From: Stentor coeruleus | Taxonomy: Eukaryota; Ciliophora; Heterotrichea; Heterotrichida; Stentoridae | Length of the DNA: 49,158 bases | Assembly: GCA_001970955.1 (NCBI GenBank) | Contig: MPUH01000506.1 | Location: forward strand, 1 to 49,158 | Direction: 5' to 3' | In this document: one piece after another, positions 18,185 through 30,200 of the stretch | Numbering within the stretch: position 1 is the first letter of the stretch | Layout: every line of letters begins with the position of its first letter | Position numbers and translations under genes: made by a program | The notes under the pieces: generated by a model | What the model was told of the DNA's origin: nothing | Seen by the model: the letters and a program-made list of their open reading frames with translations, nothing else | Databases searched by the model: none

Positions 18185-21100
18185 ATGGAGAGCGTGACAG
18201 AGCAACAATACCAAGGAGTTCTTGCCATGCTCTCAGCTGTACTAGCACCAGATAACGCAGTAAGAAAGCAACAAGAAGCTTTACTTCTATCTTTACGTAG
18301 AGATCATCCAAATGAATTCGTGATCACTCTATTGAAAATCCTTCACACCTGTGCAGATCAGTCTATTAAAGTTCTAGCCTCAGTCCTTCTAAGACAAATC
18401 TTCTCTTCCCTTAACCCAAATCTTCAGACCTGGAAACTTTTAACACCTCAGACTCAGAATTTTGTGACCTCATCCCTTCTTCAAGCTTTAGAAAAGGAAA
18501 ATACTTGGATTGTGGCTAAAAGAATCGGAGAAACTATTTCAGAACTAGCAATTTTATTATTAGCTGGAGATAACCCAATAGGTTGGCCTGAGTTATTGAC
18601 TTATATTATAGCTTCATTTAATTCAGTACCAAAACAACTTGCTTCTTCTATGCATTTACTTGGTGGATTATGTACTTTTTTCCTTGAAGATTTGATTAGT
18701 AATAAAGAAACACTTGTTAAGGTCTGTGTATCAAGTTTAGATTCTTCAGAACTTGAACTTAAAGTATCTACTATTGAGTTTCTTACAAACTTCTTAGGCC
18801 TTCTTGAGAAAGAAGAGATGAGTGGATTTGAAGTTGTCTTACCTAATTATCTTAGAGCTGTGGTTGCTATATTGAATGTTAGTGAAAAAGATGGAGAAGA
18901 TGCTTTGAAAAACTTGCGTGACCTAGCTGAAACTGAGCCTAAATACTTTAAAAACAAGTTAAATCTAGCCTGGGAACTGGTTGAGTTTATAACAGATTCT
19001 AACATCGAAAACCTGGGTGTTAAAAACTTAGCCTTAGATTTCATAGTCAGTCTTGCTGGAAGACTTGATGAGGAATTCAAAAAAAACAGGGCCTTATGCG
19101 ATTCTCTATGTAACAAAGTTTTCAAGCTAATGGTGAGCATTGATGCCGAAGTTGAAAATACCTGGTCAACTCCTCCTGAAGGGTTTGAAGAAAATGAAGA
19201 AGACACAATTGAAATCGACTATGCTAAACTTGGAAGAAAACATATCACAAGACTTGTTGAAGGACTTGGTGAAGAATTCCTTCTTCCAACTATTCTTGGG
19301 TTAATCCACACTGCTTTAACAGCAACAGTAGATGACTGGAGAGTACGTTACGCAGCTTTAATGGCCATATCCGAACTTGGACAATTCATTGAAGAAACAT
19401 CAAAAATAGCTGAACTTGTCCCAATCCTCCAACAACATGTTTTACACCCACATCCAAAAATCAGATATGCTGCTTTTCAATGTATTGGCCAATTAAGTGA
19501 AGATTATGAAGAACAATTCCAATCAGATCATCATGAGACTGTAATCCCATTATTGATTCAAGGACTTAAAGACCCAGTCAATCGTGTCAAAGCTGCAGCC
19601 GCTGATTCTTTAAGTAAATTCATGGAAAACTGTGGAGATACCTTAGCTGGTAGTCTAATTAATCTCGTCATGCCATCAGTAGTCGAAGTTGTATCAACTC
19701 CAAATTGTTCTTTGGTCTTAGAATACGCTTTGTCCGCTTTAACTTCGATTTCTGAGTCTTCAAAAGATGCTTTTGCTTCTTGGTACACCCAGCTTATTCC
19801 TCATTTTATAGGTATGATAGGGAAATACACAGCTTCAGAATATAAACGCATAAGAGGTAAGACTATTGAATGTATGACAACAATTTGCACTTGTGTTGGT
19901 AAAGAAGCTTTTGCCCAGAATTCAAGACAAGTAATTGAAGTTCTTAAAAGCATTCAAGACACTTTAACAACTGATAATGATAGTATTAAAGCTTACTTAT
20001 TAAGTGCTTGGCAAAGACTTGCTGCTACACTTGGCACTGATTTCGCTCAGTATGTTGGGGGGATATTACCTGGTCTACTTAATGCAATCGCATTAGAAGC
20101 TAGTGTTTCAATCAGTTCCCAGCCTGAAGAAGTTCTTGATTTAGCTTCAGTTCTTAATGAGTCAACAAATAAAGTGTCAATTTCTACAGCTGATATCGAA
20201 GATAAAGATGTAGCCTTACAAGCTTTATTGACAATAATAGATGTTCTTAAAGAAACATATGCACCTTATGTTGAAGAAACAGCTAAACTTGTTCTCCCAT
20301 TGGTCGGATATACTTTAAACCCTGGGATTAGAGAAGTTTCTGCTACAATATTAGCTTCATTAATAGTTTCAGTAAAATCTGCAGGACAAAATTCAGTACC
20401 TTTAGCTAAGATCTTCCTTAGTACTTTATGGCAGACAGCTTCGACTGAACTTGATCGTGAAGGACAAGTTTCTAAACTTGAAGCTATTAAAACTATTATA
20501 GAAACTGTTAAAGAACCGTTTATGTCAGCTGAAGAAGTCAACCAATCAGGTGAAAATCTTATTAAAATCCTTGAGAATTCCCTTGCCCATCGTAAACGTA
20601 TGGAAGATGCTAAAGCTCAAGGTGATGATAGTGAAAGCGAAGATGAGCTTATAAATGAAATCAACAAAAAAGAAGAAGACTCTTTACATACCAGTATCAG
20701 TGAAGTTCTTGGTGCGTTATTCAAAACTCATAAAGAGCATTCTTTGACAATTGTAAACTTCCTTTACTCTAATGTTTTAAGCAAATTCCTCACCCCAGAA
20801 GGAACAAATGAAGACCATAAATTCGCTATTTTTGTCATTGATGATGTTATTGAATTCCTTGGAGAAGCTATGGCCGGTGATAAATGGAATGCCCTTGCTG
20901 AAGCACTTTTTGTATATTCAGCTGATAAAGATGATACTGTTAGACAAGCTGCAGTTTATGGAATTGGCATATTCGCTACATTTACATCACCTGAAAAATT
21001 CGCCCCATGGGCTACAAGAGTACTTACTATATTAGACAAATCAGTTAATGTTCCTGTACAAAAATCTAAAAAGTCTCATGGACATGCTAGGGATAATGCT

Positions 21101-21472
21101 ATAGCTTCATTAGGAAAAGTTATAAAATATCAACATATGAATATTGATATTAATATTGTCATACCTGCTTGGATCTCGGTATTACCTTTAAAACATGATA
21201 AAGTTGAAGCTAGATTAATGCATGATTTACTAGCTGATTTATGTTTAAGCAAAACAAATTTAGTGTTTGGAACTAATTTTGAGAGATTAGCTCATATAGT
21301 TAATTTGTTTGCTGAAATACTTGAGACAAAATTGTGTGAAAGTACTACTGTACCTAAGATTAAAGAGATCATGGTTAATTTGCAAGCTGCTAAGCTTGAG
21401 TCGCTACAATCAATTGTTGCTGGGCTGACTGATTTGCAAAGAGCCAAGTTCAATAAAGTCTTAAGTTCATAA
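18185..21472 (+). CDS. importin-beta family karyopherin, importin-5 / Kap121-like
   Basis: 1095 residues, the usual length of importin-5 (about 1097), with no intron. HEAT-repeat solenoid throughout, including RVRYAALMAISELGQF and HPKIRYAAFQCIGQLSEDY with the preceding acidic segment EGFEENEEDTIEIDY, an arrangement typical of importin-5/RanBP5/Kap121. Residues about 810-835 form a second acidic loop (DDSESEDELINE). Acts as a nuclear import receptor, carrying cargo through the pore and releasing it on RanGTP. The start ATG follows C-rich upstream DNA; codon usage is more GC-rich than in neighbouring genes, consistent with high expression. Importin-4 is the main alternative within the family. 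Confidence 0.94.
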   Translation: MESVTEQQYQGVLAMLSAVLAPDNAVRKQQEALLLSLRRDHPNEFVITLLKILHTCADQSIKVLASVLLRQIFSSLNPNLQTWKLLTPQTQNFVTSSLLQALEKENTWIVAKRIGETISELAILLLAGDNPIGWPELLTYIIASFNSVPKQLASSMHLLGGLCTFFLEDLISNKETLVKVCVSSLDSSELELKVSTIEFLTNFLGLLEKEEMSGFEVVLPNYLRAVVAILNVSEKDGEDALKNLRDLAETEPKYFKNKLNLAWELVEFITDSNIENLGVKNLALDFIVSLAGRLDEEFKKNRALCDSLCNKVFKLMVSIDAEVENTWSTPPEGFEENEEDTIEIDYAKLGRKHITRLVEGLGEEFLLPTILGLIHTALTATVDDWRVRYAALMAISELGQFIEETSKIAELVPILQQHVLHPHPKIRYAAFQCIGQLSEDYEEQFQSDHHETVIPLLIQGLKDPVNRVKAAAADSLSKFMENCGDTLAGSLINLVMPSVVEVVSTPNCSLVLEYALSALTSISESSKDAFASWYTQLIPHFIGMIGKYTASEYKRIRGKTIECMTTICTCVGKEAFAQNSRQVIEVLKSIQDTLTTDNDSIKAYLLSAWQRLAATLGTDFAQYVGGILPGLLNAIALEASVSISSQPEEVLDLASVLNESTNKVSISTADIEDKDVALQALLTIIDVLKETYAPYVEETAKLVLPLVGYTLNPGIREVSATILASLIVSVKSAGQNSVPLAKIFLSTLWQTASTELDREGQVSKLEAIKTIIETVKEPFMSAEEVNQSGENLIKILENSLAHRKRMEDAKAQGDDSESEDELINEINKKEEDSLHTSISEVLGALFKTHKEHSLTIVNFLYSNVLSKFLTPEGTNEDHKFAIFVIDDVIEFLGEAMAGDKWNALAEALFVYSADKDDTVRQAAVYGIGIFATFTSPEKFAPWATRVLTILDKSVNVPVQKSKKSHGHARDNAIASLGKVIKYQHMNIDINIVIPAWISVLPLKHDKVEARLMHDLLADLCLSKTNLVFGTNFERLAHIVNLFAEILETKLCESTTVPKIKEIMVNLQAAKLESLQSIVAGLTDLQRAKFNKVLSS

Positions 21473-21935
21473 TTAGGATAGTTTATTATTATGCTTTAAG
21501 AGTTGATGAAGGTTTTTTATTTTGTTTAGGGTTGTGTTTTTTTTTGGAGAAACTATTAAGTTGATGTTGAAATTTATATATTTTTGAATGGTGATTTTTT
21601 AATTGTATTGAGTGTGATATAAAAGTATATATGAAGATTTTATAAATTTGGAGAAGTGAGAAAATAATGTAAAATCTCGGATTAAATATGGAATTTGTGG
21701 TTTTGGGTGTTGTTAGAAAAATAAGGATTTTAAGATAAGTGGCTGATATGGAGATTTTATTATTATCAAAAGGAAAATAGTAAGCAATTTTTTAATTATT
21801 TNATGATAAAATAAAATATATTTTTTATAGAAATTTTATTGTGATTTTAAGATAAGTGGCTGATATGGAGATTTTATTATTATCAAAAGGAAAATAGTAA
21901 GCAATTTTTTAATTATTTTTAAATTTTTATTGTAT
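21473..21935. other. convergent intergenic spacer with assembly duplication
   Basis: 3' flanks of importin (plus) and the coiled-coil gene (minus). Contains a 76-bp direct duplication (21726-21801 and 21843-21918) with a single n at 21802 between the copies. The unique part is probably shorter in the real genome. No gene. Confidence 0.7.
21726..21918. repeat. 76-bp direct duplication around n (likely assembly artefact)
   Basis: Copy 1 at 21726-21801 and copy 2 at 21843-21918 are identical, offset 117, with the single ambiguous base at 21802 right after copy 1. This is how an assembler leaves two contig ends that overlap but were not merged. A true tandem duplication is the alternative. Confidence 0.75.
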
Positions 21936-24746
21936 TTAAAGTAGTAGATCTTCTTCTTCAAGTTCAAAGTTCTTTTTTACTTCTTTCGTATGTTTTTTAG
22001 TTTCAAAGTGGTCGAATTTGAATTCGTCTTTTTTTATGTTGGTTTTATCAGGAGTAGCATCTCTGTTTATGGTTAAGAGCTTTGACTCGGCATTGTGGTT
22101 CAGTCTTTCAGGTTCATGGGTATCATAAATATTCCCAAATAAATTGCTTTTAGCTGCATTTTCAGCAACTTTATCCTCACTTTTCTTAAGTAAATGCGAT
22201 CTATTTCTTTTAACACTAGGGTCCGGCAAGTCTACTTTTCCAAAAACACCAACTTTTTCTTCTTCACCATCAAAAACCGTAGGTTTTTGACTATCCTCTC
22301 CACGAAAAGGACTAAACCTTTTAGCATGATCCTTAACCCCACTATCATTCCAAGTATTTTTCTCTTCAAAACCCTCATTAATCGACTTAAAACTTTTATT
22401 TCCCATACCATTTGACTCAACTTCTTTAAATATCGAATGTTTATTCTCAATAGCATTCCACCCTGACTTCCCATTTTCCAAGCCTACATCTCTCTCTTCT
22501 AATTCATCAAAAATCGAAGGTTTTTTCTCATTTATCACAGGCTTAAAAGTAGATCCTGTCTTATTATCCTTCTCTAATTCTTGAAAAATAGAAGATTTAT
22601 GATTATTCTCATGTTTTTTAATTAACTCAGAATTGTTATAATCAAGTTCAGTTATCATTGAAGTTTTAGTATATATCTCAGGTTTATTATATAGATTTTG
22701 CTTATTATCATATTCTAATTCATCAAATATTGAAGGTTTTTTTGGTGACTGTTCTCTTTTTTCTTGAGGTTTTGATGAGGATTCCAGGTCTTGGAATAAA
22801 GAACTTTTCGCTTGCTCTTTTTTGACCTTTTCTAAATAATTTGAACTGCTTCCTTGGTTTTTTATATGCTGATCAGGATTTTTTTGTAATAATGGAGGGT
22901 TTTCATTTTCAAGTTCATTAAAATAATAGTTTTTTTTATTAGAGAAATCTTCGATTTCTTCATGAATTTCATGAGAGTCTATAGGTTTTGGCTGAGGTTT
23001 AGATTTTTGAAGAACTTCTTGGCTATTTTGTATTTTTGGTGAAATTAAGTTAAATGGTTTCGTAGTATAAGGTTTTTCAGAACTTTTTTGTAGTGGAAGA
23101 GTTATTTTTGCTTCATGAGCACTTTCGAAGTTTTTAGGGTTTGAAGATAAGTTTCTGGGTATGTTTTGGAAGTTGCTATTACGAGAACCTTCTCTGCCGC
23201 CTCGGAGTTCAGAACCAGAACGAGATGATAAACTCCTTTCTAAATCAGGCGCTTTAGTCAAATTCAAAACAGATACCAGCCTACTCAAATTATTAGCACT
23301 AGCAATCGCAAGCAAATTCTCCAAATCCTCTCTAATCTTTTTAAGTTCCTGAGTCTTATCTTGTACCTGACTTTTCACCAAAGCCACTTCTTTCTGCAAA
23401 CTTTCCTTTTTTACCCTAACCGCTTTTTCTTGTATTTTCAATTGCGACTGCGTATTATTCCTAATCTTTCCTATATTCGCAAGCGTATTATTAAGACTTG
23501 AAAACTTATCAATCAATCTTTTATCAAAATAATCATTTTGATAATTCTCAGATAAAGCCTTAAGTTTATTGTATTTAATTTGCAACTCAGCTTCTTTTGA
23601 ACAATTATTATCATACCATTCCTGTTCTTTTTGCATAGCATTTTCTATAATTTTCATCTGTTGTTCTATAGTATAATATTCATCTTGCAATTGTTGATGA
23701 TTACTTTTATCATTATCTACATGTTTTTCATTAAAATCTTCAATTTTTTTATTCTTTGATTGGTTTTTTTGAAGTGTTTTGACTATTTTTTCCAGCTCGA
23801 CGATTTTTTTTTCTTTAGATTTTATGTCTTCTTTTATACTAGAAAGGAGTTTTGGGTCGTTGATTGTGTTGTATTTATCTTTAATCATGTTGTACTCAGA
23901 TTCATAGATTTTCAACCTTTTATCAACATTAGATTCATTATTAGACTTATTGTCTATGATGATTTTTTTAGGTTTATTTTTACTTTCTGATGTTGTCATT
24001 TCTAATAATTGGCTTATTTGTTCATTTAAAGTCTTAAGATCGCTTCGAAGTCTTGAATTTTCTTTTTCTAGTATCTGTCGTGTTTTTTTTGATATTTCAG
24101 GTTTAGCTTTGATTTTATCTAGTGTTGAATTGTTTAATATTCTAAAAGAGTTTTTTGGTGATATGTTTCTTTTTGAGGCTTCTAATGATCTTAGATTGTT
24201 TGGGGTTTTTATTCTAACGTTTATAGTTTTACCTGTTTTAGATTGATGAATTGGGGATTGTGAAGCTTTTATAGGAAACAATTGTTTAGAATTACTCCTA
24301 TCAGTGAAATCTTTTGGATAATCTTGATTTTTTGATAGAGAATTTTCATAATCTCTTCTTTCGTGTGGATTTTCAGCTTTGATTGAATCTTTTTTTCTTT
24401 GTGGCATGTCAAAGTTATGATGTGTATCAGGTTTTTTAAGCTCTGGTTCTTTTTTTTGTGGTATTTCGTATTCTGAGTCTTGAAAGGAATCTTCGTAGAG
24501 TTCTTCGCTTTCATGATTTGCCTTAGAGTTTGTATCAGGTTTTTTTGTATTAGGAACATATTCGATAGATTCATCGGTTATAACATGTTCTTCTATGAAA
24601 TTTTTGGGTTGATTTCGGGATTTAGTTTCAGGTTTGAGCTTTTTTGACTTTTCAGCATTGTAGTCGTCTATTATTTCTACTTCTTCAAAGTCGGATTCAT
24701 AGTTTGCATCAAAGCTCCCACCTTCATAATCATTTTCGTAATTCAT
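21936..24746 (-). CDS. coiled-coil protein with array of SIFDELE-type short motifs
   Basis: 936 residues, no intron. The N-terminus is acidic (EGGSFDANYESDFEEVEII). A disordered charged region is followed by coiled coil at about 215-480, then a Ser-rich linker. From about 605 a short motif recurs nine times at 23-52-residue spacing: KNYYFNELE (605), KSSLFQDLE (647), KPSIFDELE (670), KTSMITELD (694), KSSIFQELE (717), KPSIFDELE (742), KHSIFKEVE (769), KPTVFDGEE (821), KSNLFGNIY (866). Consensus K-x-S-I/L-F-D/Q-E-L-E. Such arrays usually recruit many copies of one partner. Family not recognised; a cytoskeletal or basal-body scaffold is a guess from the acidic DFE N-terminus and coiled coil. Confidence 0.88.
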   Translation of the reverse strand: MNYENDYEGGSFDANYESDFEEVEIIDDYNAEKSKKLKPETKSRNQPKNFIEEHVITDESIEYVPNTKKPDTNSKANHESEELYEDSFQDSEYEIPQKKEPELKKPDTHHNFDMPQRKKDSIKAENPHERRDYENSLSKNQDYPKDFTDRSNSKQLFPIKASQSPIHQSKTGKTINVRIKTPNNLRSLEASKRNISPKNSFRILNNSTLDKIKAKPEISKKTRQILEKENSRLRSDLKTLNEQISQLLEMTTSESKNKPKKIIIDNKSNNESNVDKRLKIYESEYNMIKDKYNTINDPKLLSSIKEDIKSKEKKIVELEKIVKTLQKNQSKNKKIEDFNEKHVDNDKSNHQQLQDEYYTIEQQMKIIENAMQKEQEWYDNNCSKEAELQIKYNKLKALSENYQNDYFDKRLIDKFSSLNNTLANIGKIRNNTQSQLKIQEKAVRVKKESLQKEVALVKSQVQDKTQELKKIREDLENLLAIASANNLSRLVSVLNLTKAPDLERSLSSRSGSELRGGREGSRNSNFQNIPRNLSSNPKNFESAHEAKITLPLQKSSEKPYTTKPFNLISPKIQNSQEVLQKSKPQPKPIDSHEIHEEIEDFSNKKNYYFNELENENPPLLQKNPDQHIKNQGSSSNYLEKVKKEQAKSSLFQDLESSSKPQEKREQSPKKPSIFDELEYDNKQNLYNKPEIYTKTSMITELDYNNSELIKKHENNHKSSIFQELEKDNKTGSTFKPVINEKKPSIFDELEERDVGLENGKSGWNAIENKHSIFKEVESNGMGNKSFKSINEGFEEKNTWNDSGVKDHAKRFSPFRGEDSQKPTVFDGEEEKVGVFGKVDLPDPSVKRNRSHLLKKSEDKVAENAAKSNLFGNIYDTHEPERLNHNAESKLLTINRDATPDKTNIKKDEFKFDHFETKKHTKEVKKNFELEEEDLLL

Positions 24747-25492
24747 TTTTATTATTGTTTATGTATTGTATAAATTGTAAATAGCTAACATACAATACTA
24801 AGATTTTAACGTATTTTTGATACGAAGGTGTTTAGAAGCTTATGATATAAAAATATTCTTTAATAAGTAAATCTGAATTAATTTTATAAAATTTACTTGA
24901 AAGTTTTATCTCATAATAATTTGCTTTAAAGATTTAATTTTACTAAATATCTAGTATTTTTTTTGATTATTTTTTTATAATGAAATTATGTGTGTGAAGA
25001 GAAGGAAAATAGGAATTTATACAAACATAACAATAAAATGGTGTCTTGACTACATTAGATATTGCACCAAATGAAATGGTCCTAAACATGATAATTTATA
25101 AAATTGTATATAAAAATCTTTAAAAAATCCTTGTAATATTTATTCAAATAACTTAAAGATTAGATTTTATATAGACCAAAATCATGTTAGGATAAATTTA
25201 TCTTAAGTAAAAAAATTGTAGGCTTGGGATTGGAAATATGAAAAGCTATAAAAAAATCATTTTTATATACCTAATCAGAATCAAACACATGAATCATAGT
25301 AATTATATTTTATATCATGATTATAAATACTCCTCACAAAAAAATCAGCATAAAAATCACAATTTTAAAACACATAATAGCTTTGTAAAGATAAAAAATC
25401 AAACTAAATGCTATTAATTAAAGAATTTCACATAATACTTAAACAAATCTAGAAACCTTTTGTAGCAGCTCAATAAATTAACTACAGAACAA
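24747..25492. other. intergenic spacer
   Basis: AT-rich DNA between two minus-strand genes. G-rich tendency at the left end matches a promoter for the 936-residue gene. No ORF, repeat or RNA gene supported. Confidence 0.55.
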
Positions 25493-26269
25493 CTAAAAAG
25501 AATGATCTCCAGAATGAGAACTCCATAATATCTTATATTTTTCTATAAAGCGATTGTTGATTTTAGTAGGAGTACTTGGTGTATACAATCTCTTAATCAC
25601 ATCATTAACATCAGCCCTTTTTCCATATTTTATATGTAATTTCTCTATAATCCCATTAACCTCTTCCGAGTTCTCAAACTTAAATTCCCTTATTTTCTTA
25701 AACCTTTCATTAACTTGTTCATACATTTTTTCAGTATCAGCATTCCTAGGGCAATACATATTCCCTGATTTAGTTTTAAAAATCATGTTCTTCTCTTTAA
25801 AAGATAATTCCTTTCGCGAAGACTTTGATTGAATTTTCTTGATTGTTTTCCTAAAAAGCCTAAGTTTTCTATTGAAATTATCTACTTTTTTAGAAGCAGC
25901 TTCTTGAGGTGAGTAAATATGATCAATGGAAAAATTGTTTTGCTCGTTATAAGAATCATGGTTACCCCATGGGGATTTTGGTAAATCAACTATTTGAAGT
26001 CCATCTCTTGAAGAAATATGATTTCGTTGTAAGTGCCCAATAAGTTCATCTTTTGGTTTATGAGGTCTTATAAAATAGGTCCCATCTTTAGAGCTTTGAG
26101 GATGTAAAGTTCGTAATTCTAAGTATCTGATTGACCCTGGATCTATTTTGCTTAGTTTTTTTTTGTAGAGTTCTTTAAATTTTTCTTGGAGCTCTTTGTG
26201 CTTGTTGCGATTAAAGTTAAGTTCTTTTTCTCTGCGTGTAAGAAGAAAAATCTCATTGATTTTTTCCAT
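25493..26269 (-). CDS. basic protein of unknown function
   Basis: 258 residues from the ATG at 26269 (MEKINEIFLL); an upstream in-frame ATG at 26296 would add nine hydrophobic residues and is less likely, because those codons precede the charged start and lie in flank-like DNA. Lys/Arg-rich, with a helical N-terminus (RREKELNFNRNKHKELQEKF), a central low-complexity part and a C-terminal helical section (YEQVNERFKKIREFKF). The segment LYTPSTPTKINNRF could be a phosphorylation site. No domain recognised, no membrane segment. Spacing to the HECT-like gene is about 0.9 kb and divergent. Confidence 0.78.
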   Translation of the reverse strand: MEKINEIFLLTRREKELNFNRNKHKELQEKFKELYKKKLSKIDPGSIRYLELRTLHPQSSKDGTYFIRPHKPKDELIGHLQRNHISSRDGLQIVDLPKSPWGNHDSYNEQNNFSIDHIYSPQEAASKKVDNFNRKLRLFRKTIKKIQSKSSRKELSFKEKNMIFKTKSGNMYCPRNADTEKMYEQVNERFKKIREFKFENSEEVNGIIEKLHIKYGKRADVNDVIKRLYTPSTPTKINNRFIEKYKILWSSHSGDHSF

Positions 26270-27211
26270 AATAGTTATTGGGATTAGAATTATCAAGTTT
26301 ATTAGAGAAGATGATGGATGATGTGGGTATGAGGTAGTAAAAAGTGATTTGATGCTTATAAGACTTTGAGATGAAGATTTGTTTAGAAATTATGGATTAT
26401 GAAAGAGAAATATATGTAATAATAGCATGATTTAGGAGGAGGAAATATTAGAGATTAAAAGAGTTTTTTATATGTTTGGAGTAATGATTTAAATGAGTAC
26501 TAGGGATGATTTAGGAAAACGATAAGATGGTTAGGGTTTTGTTAATAGGTTTAAAGAGAAACTGTTTGATAAATATGCTAAAGTAGTTTGATCTAAAAAA
26601 TCGCAATAAGAAATTCTAATTCACTACCTAAAATCATTCAAATCCAGCACGCCGGTATCAAAACTATAAATTAAAAGTCCTATTTTTTTTAACATACTAA
26701 GAATATTAGATTTTTTCTTGTGGACGAATGCTACAAGTATTTGAGCTTGGGATATTTTTTTTGTAGTTATTGGCTAAATTGAGTATTTTTTAAGATATGT
26801 GTGGGAATGAATTGTACACATAATTAAAAATATATAATAAAAAACAAAAACAATAAAAATTATGCAAATGATATAATAAGAGTTTTTCAGATATATATTT
26901 AACAATTTTCCCTTAGCTTTACTAGGAAAGAACCAAAAATTATTTTTAAAAACTATGTGTTCTAGAGATTATCAGAATCTAATTCAATTTAATATTCTTC
27001 TAAGTAAACTTCACCAATAATTATAGTAATTTTATTTTTTTTATTATTTTTATTTGTTGATTGAATTATGAACTCGGAAGCATATTTGAGTTTATATATT
27101 TGAAGGGAGAGACATAATTTTTATTCAAAATTTCTTTTTTATTTTATACATTCTTCGATTTGTAAATATAAATACAGAATTGTCTATAGCTTTAGGTCTC
27201 TAATAGTTAAA
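26270..27211. promoter_or_regulatory. divergent intergenic region
   Basis: Lies between the divergent 25493-26269 gene and the HECT-like gene, so both promoters are expected here. G-rich at the left end (up to about 26540). The remainder is AT-rich with no recognisable element. No ORF supported. Confidence 0.45.
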
Positions 27212-30200
27212 ATGGTAGATCACTCATTCTCCGGATGCTTACAAGAAGAAATTTCTATGTTCTTCAAAGATCCAAGCGACAATAAAATGCTATCTAATCT
27301 TATAAATTCCTGTTGGTCCACAGGACATCTAGACTACCTTATGTCTCCTCTTTCAGAACACCCTCATTTGAAGTCCCAATTTCTAAGAGTTCTTACTGAT
27401 ATACTCAAATATCATCATAAGCCTTATCTATCAAAAATTATATGTTTCCTCACATCAGAGTTCTTAAGTAGTCTTAAATTCTCAGATCTTCCATCAGACA
27501 TCTATTTTTTACTACAAAGTTCTCTATGGGAACTATCAAAAGAGTCCATAAATCCAGATCTAGATAAAATCACTAGTATTTTCTCACAGTAACTTTTATT
27601 TAGAGCTGGTTATGATTGGCAAATTTTACCTGAGATTGGATATTCTTTAATAATAGATGCTTTAGTTACACTTTCAGGACAAGATTTTGAAAAGTTTACC
27701 AAATCCTTAAAACTCACTATTTATACCCCACAGTGCAATGGACTTATATCAGTATTTAAGTTTTCTTGTAATGAAAAATATGAGAAATTCAAGGTAATAA
27801 TTGAAATTGAATATCCCAAAGTTTTTGATGAGGATATGAAAAGTGTTATAACATGGATATTTAGATCTGAGAATATTGGGAACGATGAAAAGTTTAAGTG
27901 TTTTGAAAACTTAAGCCGAATACTTAGTAAAGAAGATTTCGAAAAAGCTTTGTTTATTGTGGATAATAAAGGGGATTATGGACTTTTAGGATTAATGAAA
28001 ATAGACGATATTGAAATGATTAAGAAGGTTTTGAATCTGACTAAGGAAAAACTTGGTTTAGAAATTGATGAAATTATTAATGCACCTTTTGAGATGTGGA
28101 AAAATGGAAAAAGATTTAAAACTCAGAATTATTTGAAGAGAACTTTTAGATGGAGAAAACATCAGGAACAGTTTTATGGTAAGAATAAAACGAAATTACC
28201 TTTCTGCATAAAACGGGAAAAAAAAAATAAGCAAGCTAAAAACCGAGTTAAGTTCACTAGTGAAAGCTTGTTTGTCCCAGTAAACCTTGTTGAAATAGCA
28301 TTATATAACAAGCTTGAAAATATGGTCCTATACCTTGTTTCAATTGGTTATAAACTCAAACATGAAGGAATTACTAATCCGAATTATGAAAGAATTGTCA
28401 TAAGATGTAGGCTCTTCTCATTACTTGAAAGTAGCCTTAGATTATCATTCACCTTGGAAGATTTAATTACTTACGCAACCCCAGATAGCTTTTTAGATTC
28501 TAAATTTGTCTCAGTTTATTCTAACCTTCTTGGAAAATCTCTTCAAAATTGCCCAGACAATTATTTTATCAATTTGTTCTTCCCCACGAAAATGCAAAAA
28601 ACTTTACTTTCTCATATTCTAAACCAAGATAATTTGACACTTTTTTTTCATATCCTTCCCACAGTTCATTTGGCTCGAAGTAATTCAAGCTATAAGCTCC
28701 TATTTTATGCTATTTTGTGCTACTTACTGGAAAAAAAAAGTACCCAGATCTTTGATTATCTAATAAAAGATAGTTTTTTTAAAGACTTTATAAAGCATCT
28801 CGCTAGTTTCGAACTGGAAACAAAATATTTTGAAATTAAGCAGGCTAAAACAGTTGATTATGGTTATAATTTACAAGCATTTCTAATCAAAACAGCCCTT
28901 CAATTCAAACACTGCATTACCCCATTAGTTGAACTTATGACAGAAAATACTTTTATCATAGAAAATGCTAGACTCTTTGACATTTACCATTATTTATTAA
29001 AGAAAGAAGATTATCTTATAAGAAATAAGGACTTAGATTCTTTTTATACTTTCTTAAATTCCTGTAGAACTTACATATCATGGTTCTTAAATGTTGTTGA
29101 AAGGAAAGAAATGAAAAATATTATAGAAGAAAGAATAAATACTAAAAAATTTTTTACTATTCCTTGTTTACTTTTCAATGATGATAATAGCGAATTAGCT
29201 AGTAATGAAAAAAAATTATTAAACATTAATCACTGGAAGATTGAAAAGTTTTTAAGAATATTTGATGCACATTTGAAAAATATGAGCTCAGAAGAGATGA
29301 AAAAAGCTGTGAATAAAATCTTCAAAAATCTTCTTAAGGTGAAAGAAAGCATATTCGGTTACAATACATATTTTAAATGGTTTTGCCTTGCATGCAAGAA
29401 TAACAAAAAAGGTTTGTTACTTTTGGAAATTGATGTAATAGAAATAGCTTATTCTATGCTGAAAAAATCAATATCAAAGCCTAGTACTAAAGATCGTGAT
29501 TTTTTTGAATATCTACTCTTTCAAATGATAACTAAATATAATTCTATAAGAGCTACTGAGGTCCTTGAAGAGATTAGAGTTATAATCAATCCACAAAAAT
29601 TTGAAGAAATGTTTAAGCTCTTTTATACAAATGTAATTCTAAAAAGAATCATGAATAATTTGCCACCAAAGTTTCACAACAAATTCTTGGATGTGAAATC
29701 TTCAAGTATAAATGATGAAACAACAGGAAAGTGGGTTAATGAAATTGATGGCAAATCAGCTTTGATTTTGAAGAAAATATTGCTTATAGATATTAGAAAT
29801 TATCCAATGTTTCCAGATGCTATGATAGCTTTCTTGAAAAATACTTTCCCTTCTCGGCCAGACACTTTACCAAGAAAGATAGACAATCAACTTTCTATTC
29901 CTGAAAATCTTGGCCTAAGCATAACTCCAGATATATTAGGTTTTTTTAAAAAATTTATAAATGCCTGGAAAAATAATGAACTAACTAATTTCTCTGAGTA
30001 TTCAAAAAAATTCTTTCTATTTCCTCTTTTGAATTATTATTACTCTAAGCCAATTAGCAATCATGATAAACTTTTGATTAAAATTTCAGAAGTGTTTAAA
30101 AAACAGCCTAAAGTAATCAAGCTTTTGTTAGAAAATCAAAATGAAGTGTTTGAATTATTCTTTGAAAATCTATCAGATAAAACTTTCCTATTAAAAACTC

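Noticed and set aside
27212-27592. Separate 126-codon gene at the start of the HECT-like locus
   Set aside because: Its stop lies inside a perfect 15-nt intron, and splicing joins it in frame to the following long ORF through 77 open codons.
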